Below, in pieces: positions 7,533 through 15,924 of a stretch of 64,000 nucleotides of DNA (positions are counted from its first letter, which is position 1; the number at the start of each line of letters is the position of its first letter). Source of the DNA: Nocardioides sp. AX2bis. Lineage in GTDB: Bacteria > Actinomycetota > Actinomycetes > Propionibacteriales > Nocardioidaceae. Location of the stretch: positions 3,094,126-3,158,125 of the forward strand of contig NZ_LR733215.1 in NCBI RefSeq assembly GCF_902506435.1. The letters run 5' to 3'. Both the position numbers and the translations under genes were made by a program. The notes beneath the pieces were generated by a model that saw only the letters and a list, made by a program, of their open reading frames with translations, was not told the origin of the DNA and did no database searches.

Positions 7533-8501
7533 TCAGGCCACCAGCTCGCGCAGCATCGCGTCGGAGGCCAGCAGCGCGTCGCGGTCGTAGGTGGAGGTGC
7601 TCGCCAGCAGCTCGTCGGCGCCGGTGAGCTCGGCCAGCCGCTCCAGACGTCGCCGCACCGTGGCCGGACCACCAGCGACGGCGCGGTCCAGGGACTCCTC
7701 GACCCGGCGTCGCACCTGGTCGCCCCAGGCGGCGGCGCGGATCGTGGCCGGGCTCTCCAGCGCCCCGAACTCCCCCGTCTGCCGTGACCGGGCCATCGCC
7801 CAGGCCTCGGGCAGCGCCAGCTCGCGGGCCGTCGCGTCGTCGTCGGCCAGCGTGACGTCGAGCGACACCGTGACCGACGGCGTGCTGCCGCGGTGGGGCC
7901 GGAACTCCCGGCGGTAGTCCGCCAGGGCATCGGTGACCTGGTCGGACTCGAGCACCGGACCGCCCACGACCACCGGCAGCCCCAGCCGGGCGGCCACCGC
8001 GATCCCGCGACCGGTCGCGAGCAGGTGCAACGGCACGGGCCGTACGGCGGCCGGGCGGGCGGTGACCGACCCGGTCCCGTCGACGTAGCCGCGGAGCTCG
8101 GCCAGGTCGTCCTCGAACGTGTCGGGCTCGTCCGCGCGCCGCCGCAGCGCCTCGCGCACCGGCCGGGTGAACCCCAGGGAGCGGCCGAGGCCGAGGTCCA
8201 CACGGCCGGGGTGCAGGGCCTCGAGCAGCAGGGCTTGCTCGGCCACGACCAGCGGCTGGTGCAGCGGCAGCATCACGCCGCCGGACCCGATCCGGATCGT
8301 CGAGGTCCGCGCCCCGACGGCGGCCAGCAGCACGGCCGGGGCACCCGACCCGATGCCCGGCACGGCGTGGTGCTCGGCGACCCAGAACCGCTCGTAGCCC
8401 AGGCGCTCCGCGTGGACCGCGCGCTCCACGGTGCCGGTGACGGCCTCCGCGTCGGGGTGGCCCGCGCGGGTCCGGGAGCGGTCGAGCAGGGAGAGCCTCA
8501 C
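7533..8501 (-). CDS. Luciferase-like (LLM class) flavin-dependent monooxygenase
   Basis: 322 residues with the LLM TIM-barrel pattern: N-terminal LSLLDRS, the family signature FWVAEHHAVPGI, RIGSGGVMLPLHQPLVVAEQ and the phosphate-binding RVDLGLGRSLGF. Members use FMNH2 or F420; this one resembles the type often annotated alkanal monooxygenase-like. GTG at 8501 is chosen because it starts the conserved VRLSLLDRS strand; the reading frame stays open far upstream but without family sequence. Convergent with the citryl-CoA-lyase-like gene, so not clearly in that pathway. Confidence 0.8.
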   Translation of the reverse strand: MRLSLLDRSRTRAGHPDAEAVTGTVERAVHAERLGYERFWVAEHHAVPGIGSGAPAVLLAAVGARTSTIRIGSGGVMLPLHQPLVVAEQALLLEALHPGRVDLGLGRSLGFTRPVREALRRRADEPDTFEDDLAELRGYVDGTGSVTARPAAVRPVPLHLLATGRGIAVAARLGLPVVVGGPVLESDQVTDALADYRREFRPHRGSTPSVTVSLDVTLADDDATARELALPEAWAMARSRQTGEFGALESPATIRAAAWGDQVRRRVEESLDRAVAGGPATVRRRLERLAELTGADELLASTSTYDRDALLASDAMLRELVA

Positions 8502-8666
8502 GCTTCCCCAACGCCGGGATGACTGCTGCCCTTCCCCGATGACCGCGGCGGTCGTCCTGGGCGGCCCGGTCGGAAGCATCGGACCGTATCCCTGGCGGAC
8601 GGGGCGGGCGGTGCGGTTGACTCCCCAGCGTCGTCGACCGGCGGCCCCGCCCAGCCAGGAGGCCCC

Positions 8667-9500
8667 ATGTCCGCCCGTGAGCCTGCAGAGACCGCAACCG
8701 TGGCCGTCGAGGCCGGCACCAAGAAGACCCAGCGCAGCTGGGACAAGCTGCTGCTCAGCTCGTTCCTGGCCGGCGCCTACATCGCCTTCGGCGCGCTGGT
8801 CGCGATCACGGTCTCCTCGGGCCTGGACCCCGCGACGTGGGGGACGCTGCCGACGCTGTTCATGGGGTTCGCGTTCACCCTCGGCCTGGTCCTCGTCCTG
8901 ATCGCGGGTTCGGACCTGGCGACCGGGAACATGATGCTGGTCCCGCTGAGCGCGATGCGCGGCAAGATCGCGACGAAGGACGTGGCGGTCAACCTGGCCC
9001 TGGTCCTCCTCGGCAACCTGATCGGGGCGATGTTCGTCGCGTTCTTCCTCGCTGTGCAGGCCGGCGTCATCGGCGGCACCGGCGAGGAGGCCGGCAGCGT
9101 CGCAGCGATGACGCACGAGCGGCTGGCGACCATCGCCACGGACAAGACGGGTGAGACCGCGTGGGAGACGTTCCTGCGGGGCGTCGGCTGCAACTGGCTG
9201 GTCTGCCTGGCGGTCTGGATGTCGCTGTCCGCCTCGACGGTCTCGGGCAAGATCCTGGCGATCTTCTTCCCGGTCATGGCGTTCGTGGCCATGGGCTTCG
9301 ACCACGTGGTGGCGAACATGTTCTTCCTGCCGGCGGCGATCTTCGCGGGCGTCCCAGGCGTGGACTGGAGCGCCACGCTGCTCAACTGGGGCGTGGCCGG
9401 GGTGGGCAACCTGGTCGGTGCCGTGGTCTTCGTGGCCACCTCGTACTGGTACCTGTTCGTGAAGGACCAGCCGGAGGCGGAGGCCACCAGCGACGCGTAG
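8667..9500 (+). CDS. Formate/nitrite transporter (FNT) family protein
   Basis: 277 residues with six hydrophobic segments and the FNT layout of the FocA/NirC pentameric anion channels. Seen: the first helix SSFLAGAYIAFGAL, LIAGSDLATGNM (substrate loop) and GVGCNWLVCLAVWMS, a family signature. ATG at 8667 with GGAGG upstream (CCAGGAGGCCCC). Likely exports or imports formate, nitrite or another small monovalent anion. Monocistronic, in a 165-bp gap from the divergent monooxygenase. Confidence 0.88.
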   Translation: MSAREPAETATVAVEAGTKKTQRSWDKLLLSSFLAGAYIAFGALVAITVSSGLDPATWGTLPTLFMGFAFTLGLVLVLIAGSDLATGNMMLVPLSAMRGKIATKDVAVNLALVLLGNLIGAMFVAFFLAVQAGVIGGTGEEAGSVAAMTHERLATIATDKTGETAWETFLRGVGCNWLVCLAVWMSLSASTVSGKILAIFFPVMAFVAMGFDHVVANMFFLPAAIFAGVPGVDWSATLLNWGVAGVGNLVGAVVFVATSYWYLFVKDQPEAEATSDA

Positions 9501-10220
9501 CCCCGCAGCAACCGCGACCGCCGGGGCTCCGTCACCGCCTCCAGCGGTGGTAGTGCGTCGTGTGCGGGCAGTGCGACCCGTGGTCGCGTCGGCAGCGCAA
9601 ACGACGTAATCACTGCTTCAGCATCCCCCCACGCTTCCCCGGGGCCGCCGGACCGTGAAGGGCACATCGGCCCTGCCGTCCGGGCAGAGGACGGCGCCTG
9701 CGCCGACCCCCGGCCGAGCTGCCGTCCCCCGACGCCCTGAGCCACAACGGGGTAACAGCAGCGCCCGGCATCCCGGACGGGGACGGCCCGGACCGGGGTC
9801 CGGACCGGCCTGGACGTCGTCCAACCGGTGTCGCCGAGCCCCGAACCGCCTCGGCGGTAATGCCCGTCACACCTCTGACCTGGAAAAACGGGTCCGCAGG
9901 GGGCTTACTTGAGAGTAGCCAAAGAAGGCGTGCACAGGCCGGTGACAATCCCCGGTTCGGGCAATCGAAGTCGGTCGCAGGGCCGTAGTACCCACCGTGA
10001 CCATCTGCGACACCCGCCCCCTGGCCATCGTGCCCACGCCTCCGTCCCCGCGCCGCCCCTCCGTCGAGCGCGAGCGCGCCCGGACGACCACGTGACGGGC
10101 GGGTCGCCACGTCCCGTGCAGCAGCAGGCCGCACGTGCTCCCGACAACGACGTCGAGGAGGAGCGTCCACCTGAAGGGGGGACGACGTCCCGGTCGCAGT
10201 TCCACCATCGAGGAGTCCAC
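9501..10220. other. 720-bp intergenic region without a supported gene
   Basis: Open frames on both strands here have compositions unlike real proteins (Arg/Pro/Gly-rich, no conserved start or homologous motif). The stretch 9850-10000 is noticeably less GC-rich than neighbouring DNA, as expected for a promoter or leader. The GT2-GT4 ATG at 10221 has AGGAG at 10211-10215. I see no riboswitch or tRNA that I can name. Confidence 0.5.
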
Positions 10221-12284
10221 ATGAGCAGCTCACGTCCGCGGCCGGCCGTGCCGACCGTCACGATCATCGTCCCGGCGCGCAACGAGGCCCGCAACCTCGA
10301 GCTCATCCTCCCGACCCTTCCGGAGGTGCACGAGGTCATCGTCGTGGACGGGCACTCCGTGGACGACACCGAGGACGTCGTCCGCCGCACGCTGCCGTCG
10401 GCGCGCTTCGTGCAGCAGACCCGACGGGGCAAGGGCAACGCCCTGGCCTGCGGCTTCGAGGCCGCGACCGGTGACGTCATCGTCATGTTCGACGCCGACG
10501 GGTCGGCGGATGCGGCCGAGATCCCCGCCTACGTCTCGACCCTGGTCGCCGGTGCCGACTTCGCGAAGGGCAGCCGCGTCCTGGGAGACGGTGGCAGCGA
10601 GGACATCACCTGGCTGCGCGACGCCGGCAACCGCGGGCTCACCGGTGTCACCAACCTGCTCTTCCACACGCGGTACACAGACCTCTGCTACGGCTACAAC
10701 GCCTTCTGGCGCGACATCCTCCCGACACTGGCCATCCCGAGCTCCCGCGGGAGCGACGCGCAGTGGGGTGACGGCTTCGAGATCGAGACCCTCATCAACA
10801 CCCGGGTGGCCGCGGGGAACCTCCAGATCCACGAGGTCCCGAGCGTCGAGCTCGCCCGGATCCACGGTGAGAGCAACCTGAACACCTTCCGGGACGGCTT
10901 CCGGGTGCTGCGCACCATCGTCACCGAGCGTTTCCGACGCGGGGCGACCGCGATCCCCACCCCGTCGGCCGACACCGTGCGACACAGCGACGACGCCCAG
11001 ACGACGAACGTGCACCCCGCCCCCGCCGCGGGCGACACGACCACCCCGCGCGTGCTGGTCGTCGGGTCGGGCTGGCGCTTCACCTCGGGCATCAGCTACT
11101 ACACCTGCTCCCTGGCCAACGCCCTCGCGTCCTCCCTCCCGACGGACGCCCTCCTGATGCGCCAGCTGGTGCCGACGTTCCTCTACCCCGGGCGCAAGCG
11201 CGTCGGGCTGCGGGTCAACGAGCTGGACTACGACGACAGCGTGACCGTCTACGACGGCGTGGACTGGTCGTGGGGCCCCTCGATGCGCGGCGCCAGCCGC
11301 TTCCTGCGCACCCGTCGCCCGCAGGTCGTCGTGCTGCAGTGGTGGACCGGCGCCGTCCTCCACAGCTACCTGCGTCTCGCCCGCCAGGCCAAGAAGCAGG
11401 GCGCCACGGTCGTCATGGAGTGGCACGAGGTGCAGGACACCGGGGAGGCGCGCATCCCCGGGGTCACCAGCTACGTCACCAGGGCGATGGGCAGCCTGCT
11501 CCGCCAGGTCGACTCGCACGTCGTCCACTCCGACTTCGACCTGGACCAGCTCACGCGGGCCTACGACATCACCGCCGACGGGACCCCGGTCACGGTGGTG
11601 CCCCACGGGCCGTACGCCCACGTGCGGACCCCCGCCGTCGAGGCCGGGACCACCGCGACCGCACCGACCACCGAGGCCACCGAGGCCGCCGAGGCGGCAC
11701 CGTTCAACCTGCTGTTCTTCGGCGTGATCCGGCCCTACAAGGGGCTGGAGGACCTGGTGGACGCGTTCGGCGCGCTGCCCGCCGAGGTGCGCGAGCACGT
11801 CCACCTGACCATCGTGGGGGAGACCTGGGAGGGGTGGGACGCCCCCCTCGACCGGGTGGCCTCGAGCCCGGCCCGGCACCAGATCACCGTGGTGAACCGC
11901 TACGTGACCGACGCCGAGGCCGCGCAGCACTTCGCTGCGGCCGACGCCGTGGTGCTGCCCTACCGGCGGTCGTCGTCGTCGGGGCCGTTGCAGATGGCGA
12001 TGAGCGCCGGGCTCCCCGTCGTCGTCACCTCCGTCGGCGGACTCGTCGAGGCCGCCTCGGGCTACCAGGGCGTCCGGTTCGTGCCGCCGGCCGACGTCCG
12101 GGAACTCACCACGGCCCTGGCCGAGCTGCCCGCCCTGCGTGGTCGGCGCTACCCGGACATCCGGAGCTGGGAGGACACCGTCTCGTCCTACCGGGCGATC
12201 TTCGCCGAGCTCGGCGTCCCCATCCACACCGACGACGACGCCGACAGCGCCGAGCCCACCAGCTCCCTGTCCGCCGTCTCGTGA
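10221..12284 (+). CDS. Fused GT2-GT4 glycosyltransferase
   Basis: 687 residues. Residues 1-240 form a GT2 domain of the dolichol-phosphate mannose synthase type: TIIVPARNEARNLE, IVVDGHSVDDT and the metal site FDADGS. After a Thr/Pro-rich linker (about 245-275), residues 280-670 form a GT4 GT-B domain, with VLVVGSGWRFTSGISYYTCS, FGVIRPYKGLEDL and a donor-site region YRRSSSSGPLQMAMSAGLP. It probably transfers sugars to a lipid or wall precursor on the cytoplasmic face. It lies 23 bp before the DUF4397 and sortase genes, so it may glycosylate the same surface structure (inference). The low-complexity linker supports a genuine two-domain fusion. Confidence 0.82.
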   Translation: MSSSRPRPAVPTVTIIVPARNEARNLELILPTLPEVHEVIVVDGHSVDDTEDVVRRTLPSARFVQQTRRGKGNALACGFEAATGDVIVMFDADGSADAAEIPAYVSTLVAGADFAKGSRVLGDGGSEDITWLRDAGNRGLTGVTNLLFHTRYTDLCYGYNAFWRDILPTLAIPSSRGSDAQWGDGFEIETLINTRVAAGNLQIHEVPSVELARIHGESNLNTFRDGFRVLRTIVTERFRRGATAIPTPSADTVRHSDDAQTTNVHPAPAAGDTTTPRVLVVGSGWRFTSGISYYTCSLANALASSLPTDALLMRQLVPTFLYPGRKRVGLRVNELDYDDSVTVYDGVDWSWGPSMRGASRFLRTRRPQVVVLQWWTGAVLHSYLRLARQAKKQGATVVMEWHEVQDTGEARIPGVTSYVTRAMGSLLRQVDSHVVHSDFDLDQLTRAYDITADGTPVTVVPHGPYAHVRTPAVEAGTTATAPTTEATEAAEAAPFNLLFFGVIRPYKGLEDLVDAFGALPAEVREHVHLTIVGETWEGWDAPLDRVASSPARHQITVVNRYVTDAEAAQHFAAADAVVLPYRRSSSSGPLQMAMSAGLPVVVTSVGGLVEAASGYQGVRFVPPADVRELTTALAELPALRGRRYPDIRSWEDTVSSYRAIFAELGVPIHTDDDADSAEPTSSLSAVS

Positions 12285-12307
12285 CCCCCCTCGGAAGGAC
12301 CCACCCC

Positions 12308-13204
12308 ATGGACCCCCGCACCCAAAGGGTGTCGCGCCACCGACTCCCGTACGTCGTCGCGGCCCTGCTCCTCGGCCTGCTGGTGCTCGCCGTGCCCGGC
12401 GCCGCCCAGGCGGAGGACGGCGTGCCCCCGGGCAAGGCCTGGGTCCGCGTCGGACACTTCGTGCCCGGCATGGGCACGACCAGCGTCGACGTCGAGCCCC
12501 TGGACGGCTCCTCCGCACCGACCACGCTGGCCGGCAGCGCGCGGTACGGCGACGTGTCGAGCTACGAGCAGCTGGCCCCCGGCAGCTACACCGCCACGGT
12601 CCGCGAGACCTCGGCGGCGGCGGACGCCGCCCCGTTGCTGTCCCGCTCCTTCGAGGTCACCTCCAGCGAGGCCAGGACCATCGCGGTGGTCGGGGCCGCC
12701 GACGCGCCCCGCCTGGCCCTGCTCTCCGACGACCTGACACCCCCGGAGCCCGGCACCGCCCGGGTCCGGATCCTGTCCGCCTTCGAGGGTGCCGATTCCG
12801 TCACGGTCGAGGCCGTCGACGGACCCACCATCGCCGAGGACGCCGTCCTGGGCCAGGCCACCGACTACGCCACGGTGCCCGCCGGGTCCTGGACCCTGCA
12901 GCTGCAGAGCAGCACCGCGGACGCCTCCCTGCAGCAGGTCCCGGTGTCCAGCGGCAGCGTCTACACCGTGGTCGCCCTCGACGCCGCGAACGGTGGCGTC
13001 GAGCTCGAGGTGGTCACGGACGCCGCAGGCACCGTGGTCGCCCCCCGTGGTGGGGCCGAGACCGGTGGTGGCGGCACGGCCGTCGCGCAGGCCGCCGCCC
13101 CCCAGCAGGTCGTCCCGGTCGGCGCCGGGCTGCTGGCGCTCGCCGGTGCCCTCGGAGTCCTGGGCCTGATGGGTCGTCGACGCCCGGAGCGGGTCGCCGA
13201 CTGA
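12308..13204 (+). CDS. DUF4397 surface protein with signal peptide and C-terminal anchor
   Basis: 298 residues. A signal peptide (hydrophobic VVAALLLGLLVLAVPGAAQA, cleavage after AQA) precedes two DUF4397 beta domains beginning WVRVGHFVPGMGTTSVDV and ARVRILSAFEGADSVTV. The C-terminus has a Gly/Ala-rich linker, one membrane helix and a basic GRRRPERVAD tail. The helix-plus-basic-tail looks like a sorting signal, but no LPXTG is present. ATG at 12308 has GGAAGGA upstream. It overlaps the class F sortase gene by 1 bp; DUF4397 proteins and class F sortases are frequent neighbours in actinobacteria. Probably a wall-associated structural protein. Confidence 0.82.
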   Translation: MDPRTQRVSRHRLPYVVAALLLGLLVLAVPGAAQAEDGVPPGKAWVRVGHFVPGMGTTSVDVEPLDGSSAPTTLAGSARYGDVSSYEQLAPGSYTATVRETSAAADAAPLLSRSFEVTSSEARTIAVVGAADAPRLALLSDDLTPPEPGTARVRILSAFEGADSVTVEAVDGPTIAEDAVLGQATDYATVPAGSWTLQLQSSTADASLQQVPVSSGSVYTVVALDAANGGVELEVVTDAAGTVVAPRGGAETGGGGTAVAQAAAPQQVVPVGAGLLALAGALGVLGLMGRRRPERVAD

Positions 13205-13908
13205 TGCCGGTCCCCACCAGGGGACCGGGCCGCTCCCGCCGGCCCGGTGCGTCGGTCCTGCTGCCCCTGACCCTGGCCGCGGTGCTGCTGACGGGCGCCT
13301 GCGCCTCGGGTGACGCCGGGAGCGGGACCGCACCGGCCGCCCCCACGACGACCTCGACGCCGGCCGCACCGTCACCCGACGCGCCTGCCGGCGCGGTGTC
13401 CGGCGCGACGTCCGGCTCGACGGCCGACGCGGCGGTGCCGGGTCCGACGGGCGCGGTGACCTCGACGACCCCCACGACGCTGCGCCCGGTCCGGATCGCC
13501 GTCCCGTCCATCGGCGTGGACGCCTCGATGGTCGACCTCGGCATCGCGGGGGACGGCTCCATCGAGGTGCCCCACGACCCCGACCAGGCGGGGTGGCTGG
13601 ACGCCAGCCCGGCCCCGGGCGAGCAGGGACCCGCCGTCGTGGCCGGTCACGTGGACTCGACCACCGGGCCGGCCGTCTTCGCCCGGCTCAGCACCCTCGA
13701 GGTGGGCGACGAGGTCGTCGTGACCCGGCAGAACGGGTCGACCGCGACCTTCACCGTCGACGGCGTCCGCACCTATCCGCAGGACAGGTTCCCCACCAGC
13801 CAGGTGTACGGACCGGTGCCCGGCCCCGCGCTGCGCCTGATCACCTGTGGCGGCGCCTACCTGGAGGACGAGGGCTACCAGGACAACGTCGTGGTCTACG
13901 CCTCGTGA
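13204..13908 (+). CDS. Class F sortase, lipoprotein-type N-terminus, catalytic Arg replaced
   Basis: 234 residues. N-terminal lipobox LLTGAC suggests a lipoprotein; a Thr/Ala/Pro-rich linker (about 40-95) leads to the sortase barrel. Catalytic His is in VVAGHVD and Cys in LRLITCGG. Where class F members usually have YRDNVVV, this protein reads YQDNVVV, so the expected Arg is Gln. ATG at 13204 overlaps the DUF4397 stop (TGATG). The partner DUF4397 protein is the obvious substrate candidate (inference). Activity may be reduced, or another Arg may substitute. Confidence 0.82.
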   Translation: MPVPTRGPGRSRRPGASVLLPLTLAAVLLTGACASGDAGSGTAPAAPTTTSTPAAPSPDAPAGAVSGATSGSTADAAVPGPTGAVTSTTPTTLRPVRIAVPSIGVDASMVDLGIAGDGSIEVPHDPDQAGWLDASPAPGEQGPAVVAGHVDSTTGPAVFARLSTLEVGDEVVVTRQNGSTATFTVDGVRTYPQDRFPTSQVYGPVPGPALRLITCGGAYLEDEGYQDNVVVYAS

Positions 13909-14059
13909 CCCGCACCCGCACCCGCACGGCCTCCCCCGACCACCCCCCGACGGCTGGTGGAGGACGCGGTGCTGGACGCGGGGCTGGGCGCGGTGACGGT
14001 CACGGTGGTTCCTCACAGGACGGCGCGCGCACTCCTCGCCCCGGCCCTAGTCGCTGCTT

Positions 14060-14192
14060 CTCTCGGACCGGGAGAGCGCGCGACCACCGGAGTGCCGGCG
14101 TCCGGGACCACCGTCGGCCGGGGCCGACGGTCGTTCCAGGTCGTGAGCTGCCACGAACGAGCCTCCCAGTACGGCGGGCTTCCCCACCCGCC
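14060..14192. other. Structured intergenic region between convergent genes
   Basis: The 356-bp gap 13909-14264 holds three inverted repeats: CTCTC/GAGAG (14060-14076), a perfect 10-bp stem (14110-14131) and GGCGGG/CCCGCC (14173-14192). Read leftward, these precede a GAGGAACCACC site and a GTG near 14001 that opens only about 36 codons ending inside the sortase tail. It may be a bidirectional terminator zone or the leader of a lost gene. No known riboswitch consensus could be matched. Confidence 0.4.
14110..14131. terminator. Candidate bidirectional terminator between sortase and Z-FPP synthase genes
   Basis: ACCGTCGGCC-GG-GGCCGACGGT is a perfect 10-bp inverted repeat with a 2-nt loop, midway between two genes that converge. 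The strong stem could stop transcription from both sides, though U-tracts are absent as is usual in this GC range. Confidence 0.5.
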
Positions 14193-14264
14193 ATTGCTGG
14201 TGAAATTACGCCCGGGCGCGGGCCGTGGCGGGGCGACACGCCCGACCACGAGGTGAACCGCGTG

Positions 14265-15038
14265 TTACGAGCCGAAGCGGCGCTCGCGCTGGGCGTAGGC
14301 CCGGATCGCGCGCAGGAAGTCGACCTTGCGGAACTCGGGCCAGTAGGCCTCGCAGAAGTAGAACTCCGACTTCGCGCTCTGCCAGAGCAGGAAGCCGCCG
14401 AGCCGCTGCTCGCCGGAGGTGCGGATGACGAGGTCCGGGTCGGGCTGGCCCTTGGTGTAGAGGTGGTCGGCGATGTGCTCGACCTCGAGCACGGCGGCCA
14501 ACTCCTCCAGCGTCGTGCCCCGCGCCGCGTGCTCGTGCAGCAGCGAGCGGACCGCGTCGGTGATCTCGCGGCGACCGCCGTACCCGACCGCGATGTTGAC
14601 CAGCGAGCCGTCCACCTCCGCCGTCGCCTCGGCGGCCGCCTTGAGCCGCTCGGCCGTCGCCGGCGGCAGCAGGTCGAGGGCGCCGACCGGGTGCAGGCGC
14701 CACCGTCCGCGGCGCACCAGGGCCTCGACGGCCTCCTCGATGATCTCGAGCAGCGGGACGAGCTCGGCCTCGGGCCGGTTCAGGTTGTCGGTGGACAGCA
14801 GCCACAGGGTGACCACCTCGATGCCCACCTCGTCGCACCACTCCAGCAGCGGCTCGATGTTGGCGGCGCCGGCGCGGTGACCGTGGGCCGAGTCCCGGCC
14901 GACCGCCCGCGCCCACCGACGGTTGCCGTCGAGCATCACGCCGACGTGGTGCGGCAGGTGCTGCGGCATCCGTCGCACCATCCGCGCCTCGTAGGCCGGG
15001 TAGAGCACCCGCCGCACGCCTCGCTTCCAGTCGACCAC
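14265..15038 (-). CDS. Short-chain Z-isoprenyl diphosphate synthase (Rv1086-like)
   Basis: 257-residue cis-prenyltransferase. Family motifs: GVMLDGNRRWARAVG with the catalytic Asp and the pyrophosphate-binding RRW, LWLLSTDNLNR, VNIAVGYGGRREI and DPDLVIRTSGEQRLGGFLLW. The closest match I know is M. tuberculosis Rv1086, which makes Z,E-farnesyl diphosphate, the primer for decaprenyl phosphate; the longer UppS paralogue would be elsewhere. GTG at 15038 follows a TACCAT box by 6 nt, so it is probably leaderless. As in M. tuberculosis, its neighbour is a hemolysin III gene. Confidence 0.88.
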   Translation of the reverse strand: MVDWKRGVRRVLYPAYEARMVRRMPQHLPHHVGVMLDGNRRWARAVGRDSAHGHRAGAANIEPLLEWCDEVGIEVVTLWLLSTDNLNRPEAELVPLLEIIEEAVEALVRRGRWRLHPVGALDLLPPATAERLKAAAEATAEVDGSLVNIAVGYGGRREITDAVRSLLHEHAARGTTLEELAAVLEVEHIADHLYTKGQPDPDLVIRTSGEQRLGGFLLWQSAKSEFYFCEAYWPEFRKVDFLRAIRAYAQRERRFGS

Positions 15039-15044
15039 CCGCCG

Positions 15045-15050
15045 ATGGTA
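15045..15050 (-). promoter_or_regulatory. -10 box of the Z-FPP synthase gene
   Basis: TACCAT ends 6 nt before the GTG start at 15038, placing the transcript start at or next to the codon (leaderless). Confidence 0.5.
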
Positions 15051-15078
15051 GCCGCGACGGGGCCCGTCGCGGCCCCGC

Positions 15079-15084
15079 TAGGCT
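15079..15084 (+). promoter_or_regulatory. -10 box of the hemolysin III gene
   Basis: TAGGCT ends 6 nt before the ATG at 15091, which implies a leaderless transcript and confirms the start. Confidence 0.55.
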
Positions 15085-15090
15085 CGTCTC

Positions 15091-15831
15091 ATGAACGAGG
15101 CCGCCGACCGTGCGCAGGAGCGGGCCCGCCAGGGCCTGGACCACCTCGGCGACCAGATCAGCGAGGTCCTCGCCGAGGTGAAGCCACGCCTGCGGGGCTG
15201 GCTCCACCTCGGCACGGCCCCGCTGACCCTGGCCGCGGGGATCGTGCTGGTCGTGCTCTCACCGACGAGCGAGACCAAGATCGCCAACGCGATCTTCTGC
15301 GGCACCGGCGTCCTGCTCTTCACCGTCTCGGCGGTCTACCACACCGGCACGTGGTCGCCCGCCACTTGGCGACTGCTGCGGCGGATGGACCACTCCAACA
15401 TCTTCCTGCTCATCGCGGGCTCCTACACGCCGTTCAGCGTGATCCTGCTCGACGGCACCGAGCAGACGGTGCTGCTGGTGGTGGTGTGGTCCGGTGCCAT
15501 CCTGGGGGTGCTCTTCCGGGTGTTCTGGACCGGCGCCCCACGGTGGCTCTACGTGCCCATCTACCTCGCCCTGGGCTGGGCCGCGGTCTTCTTCATCCCG
15601 TCGTTCTTCGACGGCGCCCTGGACCTCGGGGTCGGCCTCGGCGTCGCCGCGTTCGTCATGATCATCGTCGGCGGCGGCCTCTACACCGTGGGCGGCGTGG
15701 TCTACGGGCTGAAGAGGCCGAACCCCTGGCCGCGCTGGTTCGGCTTCCACGAGATCTTCCACACCTTCACCATCGTCGCCTTCGCCGCGCACTACATCGG
15801 CGTCTCGCTGGCCACCTACTCGCTGCGCTGA
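15091..15831 (+). CDS. trhA: Hemolysin III / TrhA (PAQR family) membrane protein
   Basis: 246 residues; after a charged N-terminus of about 35 residues come seven membrane helices. The PAQR metal-site elements are visible: SAVYHTGTW early, HSNIFLLIAGSYTP in the middle, and the C-terminal HEIFHTFTIVAFAAHY. Bacterial TrhA proteins affect membrane energetics and fluidity; the hemolysin name is historical. Divergent from the Z-FPP synthase with a 52-bp shared promoter gap, an arrangement also seen at Rv1085c-Rv1086. Confidence 0.88.
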   Translation: MNEAADRAQERARQGLDHLGDQISEVLAEVKPRLRGWLHLGTAPLTLAAGIVLVVLSPTSETKIANAIFCGTGVLLFTVSAVYHTGTWSPATWRLLRRMDHSNIFLLIAGSYTPFSVILLDGTEQTVLLVVVWSGAILGVLFRVFWTGAPRWLYVPIYLALGWAAVFFIPSFFDGALDLGVGLGVAAFVMIIVGGGLYTVGGVVYGLKRPNPWPRWFGFHEIFHTFTIVAFAAHYIGVSLATYSLR

Positions 15832-15911
15832 CCGCGCCCGCCCCGCGCCGTCGCCGCGGCGGGGCTGATCTCGCCCGGCCGCTTTAGTCGAGTGTTTTGA
15901 TTGACATTGTG

Positions 15912-15917
15912 TAGTCT
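15912..15917 (+). promoter_or_regulatory. -10 box of the TauD-type dioxygenase gene
   Basis: TAGTCT ends 7 nt before the ATG at 15925, in a short AT-rich island (15881-15915) unlike the surrounding DNA. This points to a regulated leaderless promoter. Confidence 0.45.
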
Positions 15918-15924
15918 CAGGTCC

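Noticed and set aside
9610..10233. 207-residue open frame in the 720-bp gap
   Set aside because: Arg/Gly/Pro-rich, without any conserved motif, and its start lies inside the GT2-GT4 gene on the opposite strand.
14000..14240. c-di-AMP (ydaO) or cobalamin riboswitch
   Set aside because: The hairpins resemble a leader, but the conserved core sequences of these riboswitches could not be matched, so only an unnamed structure is reported.
15901..15906. TTGACA as a -35 box for the TauD-type gene
   Set aside because: It is only 5 bp from the TAGTCT box, whereas 16-18 bp is needed. No convincing -35 is visible.
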